Source: Embiotoca jacksoni (lineage: Eukaryota; Chordata; Actinopteri; Embiotocidae). From it: 64,000 bases of DNA. Both the position numbers and the translations under genes were made by a program. How positions within the stretch are numbered: position 1 is the first letter of the stretch; the number at the start of each line of letters is the position of its first letter. The notes beneath the pieces were generated by a model, which saw only the letters and a list, made by a program, of their open reading frames with translations, ran no database searches and was not told the DNA's origin. Below, one piece after another: positions 1 through 9,240 of the stretch. The stretch is from contig JAKOON010000050.1 in NCBI GenBank assembly GCA_022577435.1, positions 1,842,001 through 1,906,000 of the forward strand, read 5' to 3'.

Positions 1-652
1 GTGACAAGTTGTTTTTCTCCACAAAAGCTGCTGACTAAATTTATTTGATCTTTTTTTTTTTTCATCCTCTGCAAAATCTCGACAACACAGAATCTGAAAA
101 TCCCAGAACAGCAGCTGCTCCTCAAATACTGCCACATTGTCTTTCCACCAATAATTTAATCATATTGAACGTTTATTAGGTGACATCGTGTTAATGTTAG
201 TGTTCTTTTTAGGCTTTTTACATTGATCAACGGGCTACGTAATTGATTGAACTTGCGACCAGTTTGCCTTAACAAGCACACAGCTAATGAAATGGTTACC
301 GAGGTTTTACACAGTATGCAGAGCATGACATTATCCAAAAACATATCCTAACACAAGAGCCTGTTCTAATGTGATTTAGTGGAAAGTAATAGCTCTAATG
401 TGCACCCACAAAGATACGAACATATACGCGCACACACAGAGACAAACTGGCACGCATTCTATCATTCCTGTCTCCATTTCCCTGCTCCTTCTACCTCAGG
501 GAATCTGATCACCTCCTGATGTGAGGCTTAGAAACGGTAATGCAATAGACAGTCAACTTATATTTCCCCAGCGAGAAAGCCACGGCTAAAACTTCATACT
601 CTTCAGCGACCACACAGCTGAGGGAGGAGAATGGCTGCAGGACAGTCAAGGA
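1..652. other. Non-genic unique DNA
   Basis: No gene, repeat family or RNA gene is recognised here. The stretch is moderately AT-rich, with a T12 run at about 51-62. Open frames are under 65 codons and match nothing I know. Confidence 0.6.
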
Positions 653-711
653 GATGGATGGATGGATACATAGATAAATGGATATATACATGTAGAGATA
701 TATATATATAT
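653..711 (+). repeat. (GGAT)n and (TA)n short tandem repeats
   Basis: A short GGAT/GATA tract at about 653-668 is followed by degenerate GATA units and a TA tract at about 699-711. GGAT tails often terminate the tRNA-derived SINE-like repeat of fishes, but no SINE body precedes this one, so it is called a simple repeat only. Confidence 0.7.
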
Positions 712-1682
712 GCCATTCTTCAATATTTCAGGCTGATATTGCGAGCTGATGCCATAGTAGGGTGCTTCAATTCGAGTCGAACAAAGCCAAAGATTGGATG
801 TGAGTGCTTGGAAGAAGAGGTAAGCAATACAATGGACCTAAACGACTGAACTGGCTAATGACACCTAATCATATCAGTGGGAGGAAACACAGCTTGACAT
901 AAAATGGTGCATTGCATCAGTCTGGCAAGGAAAAAAAGTGAAAGAAGGTAAGACAGAGAGATAAGGAAGGAGAGAGTTGAAGCATTTGAGAATCCATGAA
1001 ACAGGAAGATAAACAGTGTTGTGTTTACAGGCATAGAGTCAAGCAAACAAGGACACACCGATTCACAAATGAGATTCAGACTAGACAGTCCAGCAGATAA
1101 CACGAGTGATAGATCATAATTCAGTGTAAAGTTTGTAGATGTTGCAATACCTTCTCATGGCCAATTGGAGGCTAAATTGGTGAGCTGCTTTTCTGAAACA
1201 ATATTTTGTAAATCTTTTTAAGTAAGCTTATTTTAAACCAATAAAAAACAAAATATGCAGGAAAAAAATGATTAAACAGAAACTTGAAAATCATCCATCT
1301 TTATCACTATTATATCTAAATATTTTATTTTGGCAACAGCTTAGATTAGTCCTGGGAACCAAAATAAAAGCTGTTTAATAACATTGTTGATTCATAATTG
1401 TTCAAGGACCAACTTTAATTACAAATTAAAAGTCATTTATTATCTGTTCTCTGCTTTGTAAATGTGAGAATCTGCAGCTTTTTTCTGTTTCAAGGACACA
1501 TTAAAGATGTCCTCTTGGCTCTAGGAACTGGGGTGTTTTCTTCTATTGCTGACATTTTGAAGATAATTACAAATGATATTATTAATCACTGTGATTCTTG
1601 GTAGTAACTGGAATTTGAATTGTACAGTACATTGCAGAGAACATTGTTAAAACTAATACTTTAGCATGTACCTAAACCCACC
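712..1682. other. Non-genic unique DNA
   Basis: Nothing recognisable. There is a purine-rich patch at about 918-1010, then AT-rich sequence. No splice-bounded open frame of note. Confidence 0.55.
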
Positions 1683-1735
1683 TGAGGCGGCAAAGTGGTT
1701 CACTTGGTGTAAGCGTCTCTTGGTATGGAGTTTAT
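1683..1735 (+). repeat. Possible 5' scrap of tRNA-derived SINE-like repeat
   Basis: The word GGCGGCAAAGTGGTTCACTTGG resembles, at the level of spaced matches, the tRNA-like head (A-box region) of the fish SINE-like repeat whose longer copy lies at 5010-5272. It is followed by TATGGAGTTT, which resembles an internal word of the same family. The match is short and degenerate and could be chance. Confidence 0.3.
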
Positions 1736-1790
1736 TTGAAATACCTTTATGCCACTTCATCATTTCAGGACGGACTCAGATTCCACAAAG

Positions 1791-1986
1791 ACGCGCGCGC
1801 ACACACACACACACACAGTGAACAAACACACTTGCAAGTTATGTGCGGGCCCATACACACAGTAAGAGGAAGATGCATGAATCAAACAGAAAAGGAGTGC
1901 ATGTACATCCAAAGACATACAGAAATTATGAAAGAAACACGCACGCACACACATGCACGCACGCACACACACACACACACACACAC
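1791..1986 (+). repeat. Interrupted (CA)n microsatellite pair
   Basis: Two CA-rich tracts lie here: 1791-1817 (CG steps passing into pure CA) and about 1937-1986 (imperfect CA with GC and AT interruptions, pure from about 1964). The apparent proteins rich in His-Thr or Val-Cys across this interval are read-through of the repeat and not genes. Confidence 0.95.
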
Positions 1987-2087
1987 TCAAACAAGCAGAT
2001 CATCTCACTCCTACTCACAATAAATGAATTCATAGTGGGGGAGACCTAGCTCAATAAAAGAGCTCAGATTATCTAATGAGACGAATC

Positions 2088-2145
2088 TGTGTGTGCGTGC
2101 GTGCATGTGTGCGCGCGTGTGTTCACATGAAAGCGTGCGTGTGTG
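2088..2145 (+). repeat. Imperfect (TG)n tract
   Basis: An alternating purine-pyrimidine TG/CG tract with CA-type interruptions. It is complementary in type to the CA tracts at 1791-1986 on the same strand, so the two could pair as an imperfect hairpin. Confidence 0.9.
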
Positions 2146-3075
2146 AGGTTCAACAAAGCCTGGTAGTGACAAGGAGAAGAGAGAAATGCCATCTGAGCCA
2201 GAAGCGTGGGAGGCAAGGCGTCACATAATACTTGAGGAAATGCATCGGCAACAAAGAGGAAGCAGGTGTAATACACTCATGAATAAATATGCTGAGAGCT
2301 GGAATTGATCATTAGTGCTGTCTGGGGGAGGTAAAAAACAAACAAGAATGAATAGGGGCCCTGCAATTTGATGACTAGTATCGAAGCACAGAATGATCCT
2401 TGAGAGATGCATGCTATTGTCAGTAATGATATTTTGCTAGTTTTTTTGCCTGTGCCATCTAATGACCACCTTCTCCTGCTCTACTTAAGTACTTTTTTCC
2501 CAAAACATGCTGCACAATAGTCTTTGCTTTACAATATGAATTGTAATTAGATTTTGTGTATTGCTTTGTATATCTCTTATATTCTTTCCATAGCCTTAAA
2601 TTTGTCAAGTCATATATTATGATGACGTAGTTTGCAAAAAGCAAAACATAAGTGTTTTTTTGGTTTTTTTTGTTGCTTTTTTTTAAGAGTGCACCAAATA
2701 TATCTTGTTTCTTGCTGTACCAAAACGGAGCTGGACATAAATGCTCCTGGGCTATCGTCTCATGGAGTGCGATGTAAGGCCAGGGAACAAAAGGTTGTCT
2801 TCCCTGCCTCTGCCGAGGACTGAAGCAGCACGGTTCTTAATTGGTGCTCTGATCAGATAGGGATCTGTGCTGCGAGACCCACAGCTCCCAGCAACACCGT
2901 CATCTGGGAACGCAAGGGCGTTGCTCCTGTCTGTCTTGATTAATGACCTCTCCCTTTGACCCCTCCCATGAGCCCTGACAGGCACCTCGCTGGAGCAGGC
3001 ACAAACACAAAGTGCATACACTTAGAAAAAAAGAGTGCCGTCACACACAAGCATGCGTGTTTGTATGGAGTTAGG
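2146..3075. other. Non-genic unique DNA
   Basis: No gene recognised. T-rich runs occur near 2655-2685. The rest is mixed-composition unique DNA. Confidence 0.5.
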
Positions 3076-3490
3076 TTTGATGGTTTCTGAAGAAGAAGCA
3101 GGGCAGCAGCTCTAATTGAAGGGAGGCCGTCTTTATTGGCCATCGCTGACGGCACGCATGACCACTCCAGTTTACATTCATCATGCTACAACGGCTGCTC
3201 AAATGAAATATAGATGAGCTGAAGTGCACCTGTTGTGAAGCATTTGTGGGAAAGTGAAACAAGCACGCTGCTGCATATTCCCCGTTCAGCCTTATTTTGT
3301 TGTTGGTCAGCACCATTTCTGGGTGCTGTTATTTAATCTCAGGTTCAAGTAATAAATCTGACTCCTTCAAGCTGATGCTGTGTATTTGTAGTTTGGGCGC
3401 CAGTGAGCACGAGGCAATATACGAATCGGGGAAGTCAGAGAGCTCTCTTGGGGACAATCAAGGGACCTACGATGGAATGCAAAAGCGGTA
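3076..3490. other. Unique block, weakly CNE-like
   Basis: Mixed-composition repeat-free sequence with words such as TCTAATTGAAGG (about 3110-3121) and long open stretches on both strands. No protein is recognised. It could be a conserved non-coding element, but evidence is limited to composition. Confidence 0.2.
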
Positions 3491-4331
3491 ATTTCGATGC
3501 AGGCGTGACGTTGACATTCAGTCCTTTTCTAATCTTCATGGTATCCCCAAAGTCTCCAGGGAAAATTAACGTTTTATTTTATGTTACCTTCATTTATACT
3601 GTTGGCTTCATTGTATGATGCGCACATTAGTCTACTGTCTTTGTTGTTGTCTGTGCAACTGCATTGTCTGCGTGTAAAGCTGTATGACCATCTGTGTTTC
3701 CATGCTGTGTATGTGACAGCCAGCCACAAGGTCACCTGTACCTGTCCACGCATAAGCCAGTATAACAACTGTTTTGATCCGACATGCTGCTTTCTTTTAA
3801 GACAACATATGCCTTCCTCTGTTTAATTATGGCAGATGATTGCAATGTTAGTAGAGGTAATAGAGTAGATTGCATTGTTATAGTGGCATCTAATGACATA
3901 ATGTCACCGTTTGTAAACACAGCAACAAACCCTGGCCAAAGTCTGGATTTGGTTCTTAGTTTAATGCCCCAGAAATGCACACAGTATGTCCTGCAACTTG
4001 CAAGGTACGAACTTCAAGACAAATAGAAACTAGACTTAAAATCTTAGTTCAACTGAAGAAAGCATAACAAAAAATATAGATGTTATAATAAGTAGGCACA
4101 CTCATCAACATTGTGATATAAAAGTAATCAGATGATGTGGAAGCCACATTAACATGCCACACACCTACTAAACACAACCGCCATCAGGGTAAAGGCAGAG
4201 AGTCTTCTTCTGTAGCAGTGTACGGCAGCTCCTCCACCTCCTCCCATCTATCCCCTCATTGCTAATTATCCAGAAGATGGATTACATCATGGGATCTAAT
4301 AGCGAGAAACACCATTACACAAAAGCACCCC

Positions 4332-4334
<3 letters not shown>
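3491..4334. other. Non-genic unique DNA
   Basis: Overlapping open frames of about 80 codons exist on both strands but none resembles a known protein. No repeats of note. Confidence 0.5.

Positions 4335-4380
<46 letters not shown>
4335..4380 (+). repeat. (AC)23 microsatellite
   Basis: An uninterrupted AC dinucleotide tract of about 46 bp. Its length and purity suggest it is polymorphic. Confidence 0.97.
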
Positions 4381-4382
<2 letters not shown>

Positions 4383-4936
4383 CTCCCGAGCACTGACAAA
4401 ATCACTCAGCCGATCTGCCCATTTAGTTCCACATTTGTATTTAGTGAATAGGGAGGAGTCACGCCCTGCGATCACTCAAAGATATGAACAAAGTCAGTCA
4501 AGCAACAGAGGATGGACAGTATGTAATTAAACAAAATTAAATCAAATATAATACGTTAGGCTCATATTATAGGAGTACTGTATATGATTTGTATATTAAA
4601 AAAAAAAAAAAAACTTTTAAACTACTACTACAGGTCTCTCTTTAGAGTGAGAGCCCACTCAAACAAGCAGATTAAAATGTGCCCCGGTGTCTTGTTGCTT
4701 AGAGAAGTGAAATTGCCAGTGTCTATTGTTGGCACTGCCCCTGTCATCACCACTTCAGTACTGCTCTTCACACTAATCTGGTTATTTGAAAATCACAGAA
4801 AACTGCTGGAAAAATGGAGGAGGGTGAAAAGAAGAAGAAGAAAAAAAAAACACTTTCCAAAAAGTCTGCGAACGTTGGCAAGTCTTAAAGATTTTTCACC
4901 AAAGCCTCAACTCCTGTTGCCATGGCAACCAATAAA
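4381..4936. other. Non-genic DNA with A16 run
   Basis: Unique sequence with an A16 run at 4598-4613 and a purine-rich GAAG/AAG patch at about 4825-4852. An open frame from 4584 starts near the A-run and ends in the following G-run; it is not considered a gene. Confidence 0.5.
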
Positions 4937-4966
4937 GTGTGTGTGTGTGTGTGGGGGGGGGGGGGG
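4937..4966 (+). repeat. Compound (GT)8-G14 repeat
   Basis: A GT tract at 4937-4952 passes directly into an uninterrupted run of 14 G at 4953-4966. A similar TG-to-G compound occurs at 24961-24982. Confidence 0.95.
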
Positions 4967-5009
4967 TGATGTAAAAATCTCCATACAAAGACCTGATTTG
5001 AAATCATGA

Positions 5010-5272
5010 TGTTGGGGTGGTTAGCACCTCAAAGCGAAAAGGGTCCGGGTTCGATTGCGGGCCTGGGCCTTTTCCCATCCCACCATCCAAAAACTTGCAT
5101 CACAGGTTAATTGGTGATTCTAAAATAAATGTCCCTTCAGTGTGAATGAAAGCGTGTCTGTCTCTGTGTTGGCCCTGTAATAGACTGGCGACCTGCCCAG
5201 GGTGTACCCTGCCTTCGCCCAAAGAGAGCTGGGATGGGCTCCAGCCCCCAGGGACCCTGTTCAGGATTAAGC
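5010..5272 (+). repeat. tRNA-derived SINE-like fish repeat, degenerate copy
   Basis: The head shows GGTGGTTAGCACCTCA followed about 35 bp later by GGTTCGATT (5048-5056), matching the spacing and words of a pol III A-box/B-box tRNA-like head. The body has the words typical of a common fish interspersed repeat: ATCCAAAAACTTGCAT, GGTTAATTGGTGA, CTGGCGACCTGCCCAGGG, GTACCCTGCC and GGGATGGGCTCCAGCCCCC, ending near CAGGATTAAG. The GGAT tail expected in young copies is absent, so the copy is 3' truncated or old. The family is recognised from memory and not searched. The B-box is therefore part of a SINE and not a tRNA gene. Confidence 0.8.
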
Positions 5273-6714
5273 ACCTTGACACCCCAAGGGGCCAGAATGA
5301 CATGCATGACAAGTTGATATAGAGACTTGTTTACCACTTCTGAGGCAAGGCAGAATGTATAATGTATCGTGTTTGCTCGGTGCAGTTGTTAATTCATGCT
5401 GTAACAAGCTCCTCCCAAAAAAGTCCTCTTGGAGGAAGGTAGTCATAGCTAAGCTGTCTACCAGGAGTCTGCTCCACTGAAGATACAGCCCGTGTGGGGA
5501 AGCACTTGCCGCGTTCAACTCACCGCCTCTTTGCACTTCACCGTATCTCGCATTCTTTCACTCATCTATTATCTGCGAGTTTCTCTCTGTCTTTGTACCC
5601 CTACTGTTATTACTCCCCTTCACTGGCTCTCTGTCCTCTCTATCCTGCTAATCCCCTCATCCCTCCCTCTCCTCCCAGATGAGGTGGTCTGGCCCTGGCC
5701 TGGCTATTTCATTCCCCTCTAATCTCTGTCCCTCCCCCCTCCCCTGTCACCTGATTTGCACACTTCATGAACTGGAACGTCTCGATTGCTGGTGTTCCCC
5801 TCAGCGTTCGCCCAAATGTGCCGTCCCCGAGCTCTCGCGCCACCTTGAACACATCATCAGCCCCGATGACCGTGAAGACAGGAAACATATGCGTGCGCAC
5901 GTGCAAATAATAATCGCGCTTCTCCTCGCTTGCTCACACCCTTCCTCTCACTCTTTCTGCCTCACAAAAGAGCGATCACAGGCTCGCTGTCGAAGTTGCC
6001 ACAAGCGCTCTCTCGCTCACACATGCGTGTTACATCCTGTCAGGGGACTGGATGTAAGTTTGAAGCTTGATGATGATCATCAGAACAGTCAGAGATGTCT
6101 ACCTATGTGTTGAGGAAACGAAGCTGCCACTGTCTGTTTAGAAAGAATCTTTGGATGAAGACAGACATTTATTCCCACGCCGAACAGCGCTGAGAGGAGC
6201 ATCGCAGCTAATCATATGGATGTCAGAGTTTCACAATATTCCTTCTTAAGCAGAAGAAATTGACTGACTAAAGTGTTCTACTTTATCACGTACTATCGTC
6301 CCTTAAATGTATACCTCCCCAGAATTGTCCTCAGTGCGCAGTCTAACCGGTGACCTCTGGTGCGAATCCACCAGTAAGCCATTCACCAAGGACAACAGTC
6401 CCCAACGGGCTTAGTGCAGGACGCCCGCTTGTGTTTTTGTCACAGTGGGGAGGTCTGAGTCATTGTTCACTTAGCCTCAGCCTGTTTTGGCCGGGGAGAG
6501 TCGGGGTGATAGGATGCACTGGAGAATGCTGCCTGTCTCATGATCCAAGGGCTGGCCTAATTTGTAATTACCTTCTGCAGTGTTCTGGAAGACTGCAGTT
6601 TGCGCTTGTCCAGGATGTGGATTATCTAGTGTACTGAGATGGCAGGGTCATGTACATGCGTGTACACATGCACGCACGAGCACGTCCGCACTCTCAACAC
6701 ACACTCCGTTAGCA
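5273..6714. other. Non-genic DNA, locally CpG-richer
   Basis: No gene recognised. Between about 5770 and 6030 CpG steps are commoner than in the surroundings (for example CTCGCGCCAC, ATAATCGCGC), but the patch is too short and AT-mixed to call a CpG island. A 144-codon frame at 5679-6113 shows no domain or known protein. The interval after about 6640 carries degenerate TG/CA words. Confidence 0.45.
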
Positions 6715-6960
6715 AGACACTGATGAGTTTCCACTACCGAGCACTTGATTGACTGAGGCAGCCATGTTCTTAATTTGATTTTCCTGTCACGGTATTGTTC
6801 AATTTTTAATCAAACCTCTGTGTGCTACCTGCATTCCCTACACAGGATTACATTTAATTGTAATAAATTGAATTTGGAGCTCCGGACCAGTGAAAAGTAA
6901 ACTTGGATCTCCGCGAAGGTTACCATCTCTGTTGCTCTGAAAAAGCCTTTGAAGTAGACA
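6715..6960. promoter_or_regulatory. Candidate conserved non-coding element
   Basis: Repeat-free sequence with closely packed developmental-factor words: TTAATTTGATT (6770-6780), the inverted pair ATTGTTCAAT (6794-6803, SOX-like), TTTTTAATCAAA, GGATTA and TTTAATTGTAATAAATTG. This composition is typical of vertebrate CNEs acting as enhancers. Conservation cannot be seen from one sequence, so this is inference. Confidence 0.35.
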
Positions 6961-7678
6961 ATTCACTCCGGCATCCAGTGGATGCTGTTACTTTATTTCT
7001 TGAAAAGAAGATGATTTGAGTTGTATCGAATAAATTTAATCAACAGTCTATTTAAGCAATATGGCTATTAAGCCGAATAGCCTGGCTAAACTCCATTTTG
7101 GAGTCATAAGACACTACCCTAATATGTGTGTGCGCATAAGATAACTGTTATGGAGGAATAAGGCTAGGGATTAAATATGGATGAAGTGGCAGGTCTGTTA
7201 AATTGAGTATGAGAAGGAAAAAGAGGAGCTTTTGATTGATTTTTATCTTGCAACCTTTTGATTTTTGGTGTCTAACAAAATAAATGACTGCATTTGAGGA
7301 ACTTTAAATGTAGGAAACTAAATTCATTCAGAATCCAATGGCATCAAGTTGACACCATGAGCGAAACCATTTACACTGATGTATTTTACATCAAAGGATG
7401 AAGACAAAAGCCTGCCGTACTCCGCCGGCAGTTGTGATTGAAATCATGGAGTTGGAGTGAACAAGTCAGAGGAGACCGCCTTGGATGGCAAGATAGTGAT
7501 GTTTATTGACAGACCTCGATTGAGGAGAGCCAGGGTGACAAATGTAAAGGGCTCGAGCCAATTCATCTCTGAGTTCCTACCCTCCCAGGTCCAGTTAATA
7601 TTGTCCACAGAATGTGCTATACTTCCAGTTAAGGAGAGGTGCCAGCCTCATCAATGAAACTTGGTTAACCTTGGAACG
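6961..7678. other. Non-genic unique DNA
   Basis: No gene or repeat recognised. A short frame at 7457-7657 reads through unique sequence without known similarity. Confidence 0.5.
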
Positions 7679-7710
7679 GTCGACTGTCTGTTAAGTCGAC
7701 TGTCTGTTAA
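7679..7710 (+). repeat. Perfect 2 x 16-bp tandem duplication
   Basis: The 16-mer GTCGACTGTCTGTTAA occurs twice head to tail without mismatch (7679-7694 and 7695-7710). The lack of divergence points to a recent slippage or repair event. Confidence 0.95.
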
Positions 7711-9034
7711 GCTGTAACAGGCCTCGCCTGATGGCAACACAGAGTTCAGGAGGACAGAGTGACCTCGTTTCGAGCTTGGGAAACTGTGAGAGACAGTGAG
7801 ACTGGATTGACAAAGACAGGGAGACCCAATGGTGAATGAAAATTCCTTCAGTGGTGTGGAGAATTTGCCCGGGCATGTTAAAACAAGTACATTCGCAAGG
7901 ATGGTTAGCCAAGTTTAAAATAGCTATGATACTGCTGCAGTCATCCTGAGTGATAGCAGGAGACTTTCACTTCCTAATTGTGTGCGGTTTTAGATGACCA
8001 GTCACCTTGCAGTATAAAGAGGAAGGCACTGGCTTTGCATCCTCCAGTGGCTTTAAACTCAGAGCAAATATTGCCAGAGAGAACAAAATAACAGAGATGG
8101 AAAAGAGCATTACTTCCTGGCGGGGTTGACTTCACACATAAGAAGGTGCATGCTGCCTCTCTGGCTCTGACCCACATAGTAGCAGTGGCAGGTCTGACCC
8201 ACCACCACCAACAATAGACATGTACACTAGATGTGGCCGTGTCAGGCAGGGAGTGGGATGAAAGGGGTGAACTACCGGGGCGTGCAGAAAACCTAGGGCG
8301 TTTTACCGAGGGGAAGGACTCTGCCAACTGGCTGCTCGCTCCCACTGAGAGGACTCTGTGACACCAAGTGTGACACAAGTAGCCCAATCGGCTGTGCCTC
8401 GGTGGGAGAGCAAGAAAGACCCAGATAGAGGAGGGTGTGATTAAGGGAGAAATATGAAGGTGTCTAAAACATGGTAACATGTTGAAGTGCTGTTTTCAGG
8501 AGCGATTGGGTTGTGATTTGTTTTCGAGTGTCTGTTAACACGGGTAACATTTGAATACTTTACACAATTCTAGTTATCGTCGGGTGTCAACGGGATTTGT
8601 TGCCACTGATAGTCACAAAAGTATTCTAAATTGGACATTGAACCAAGTATAATTGAAGGTCTGTTAGTTTGCAGTGCGAGTTCAGGGTACATTAAACCCT
8701 GAATCCTCTCTGGGTCAGTTGCATGCAAAACTGGGAGTACTGGGAAATTAGCGTCTGCACCAGTTAGCCAAAAGAAGCCCTTTGATTCACAGCTTCATTA
8801 AACTGACTACTTTTCCGTGCAGTCCACTTGAGACATGTTTTGGGACATGGTGCGCTGCGCTCAGTGGCAAAGAGGCCAAGATTACTTTTCATGTACTGAA
8901 AGGAACTAAATCGACCAAAACTGACATCTTTTTTTGCTGTGCATGAAGCATACAAACATTTATTTTTGTTGTGCACCGCATTTATTCACATGTTAATTGG
9001 ACCGAGCTGATCATTCAGTCATTCCTGTGAACAA
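7711..9034. other. Non-genic unique DNA
   Basis: No gene recognised. The longest open frame of the window (168 codons, minus strand, 7974-8480) lies here, but it has no recognisable domain, no clear exon boundaries and an unstructured composition (Ser/Pro/Trp patches), so it is treated as chance. Confidence 0.5.
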
Positions 9035-9240
9035 GCCTTAATGAATACAAATGTTTGGATCCCTCAGCAACTGCTAATAATACCACTCAAGGGCATAATT
9101 CAATTGGATGGCATAATTGGCACTCTGAGAACAGAGACACAGGGGAGAGGGCTCCCCACGGTCCGTACTGGAATGATAGTGTGACAGAGCTGGCAGCGAG
9201 TTGGCCTTTAGCTAAAGCCTGTTGCCAAGATCCTGTCTAA
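9035..9240. promoter_or_regulatory. Candidate conserved non-coding element
   Basis: The block has homeodomain-type words (CCTTAATGAA, CTAATAAT) and a direct repeat of GGCATAATT at 9092-9100 and 9110-9118, the second continuing as GG, with CAATTGG between them. The sequence is repeat-free and of mixed composition. Enhancer function is inferred from word content only. Confidence 0.33.

Noticed and set aside
4584..5009. 141-codon plus-strand open frame
   Set aside because: Begins near the A16 run and ends across the GT-G repeat; Lys- and Gly-runs are repeat read-through.
5048..5058. GGTTCGATT box resembling a tRNA T-loop
   Set aside because: No cloverleaf can be built around it; it is the B-box of the SINE-like repeat.
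5679..6113. 144-codon plus-strand open frame
   Set aside because: No known protein or domain, starts in C/T-rich simple sequence, no supporting promoter or splice context.
7974..8480. 168-codon minus-strand open frame
   Set aside because: Longest frame in the window, but no recognisable domain, no exon boundaries, and a composition (Ser/Pro patches, a Trp run from CCACCACCA) that fits chance translation.
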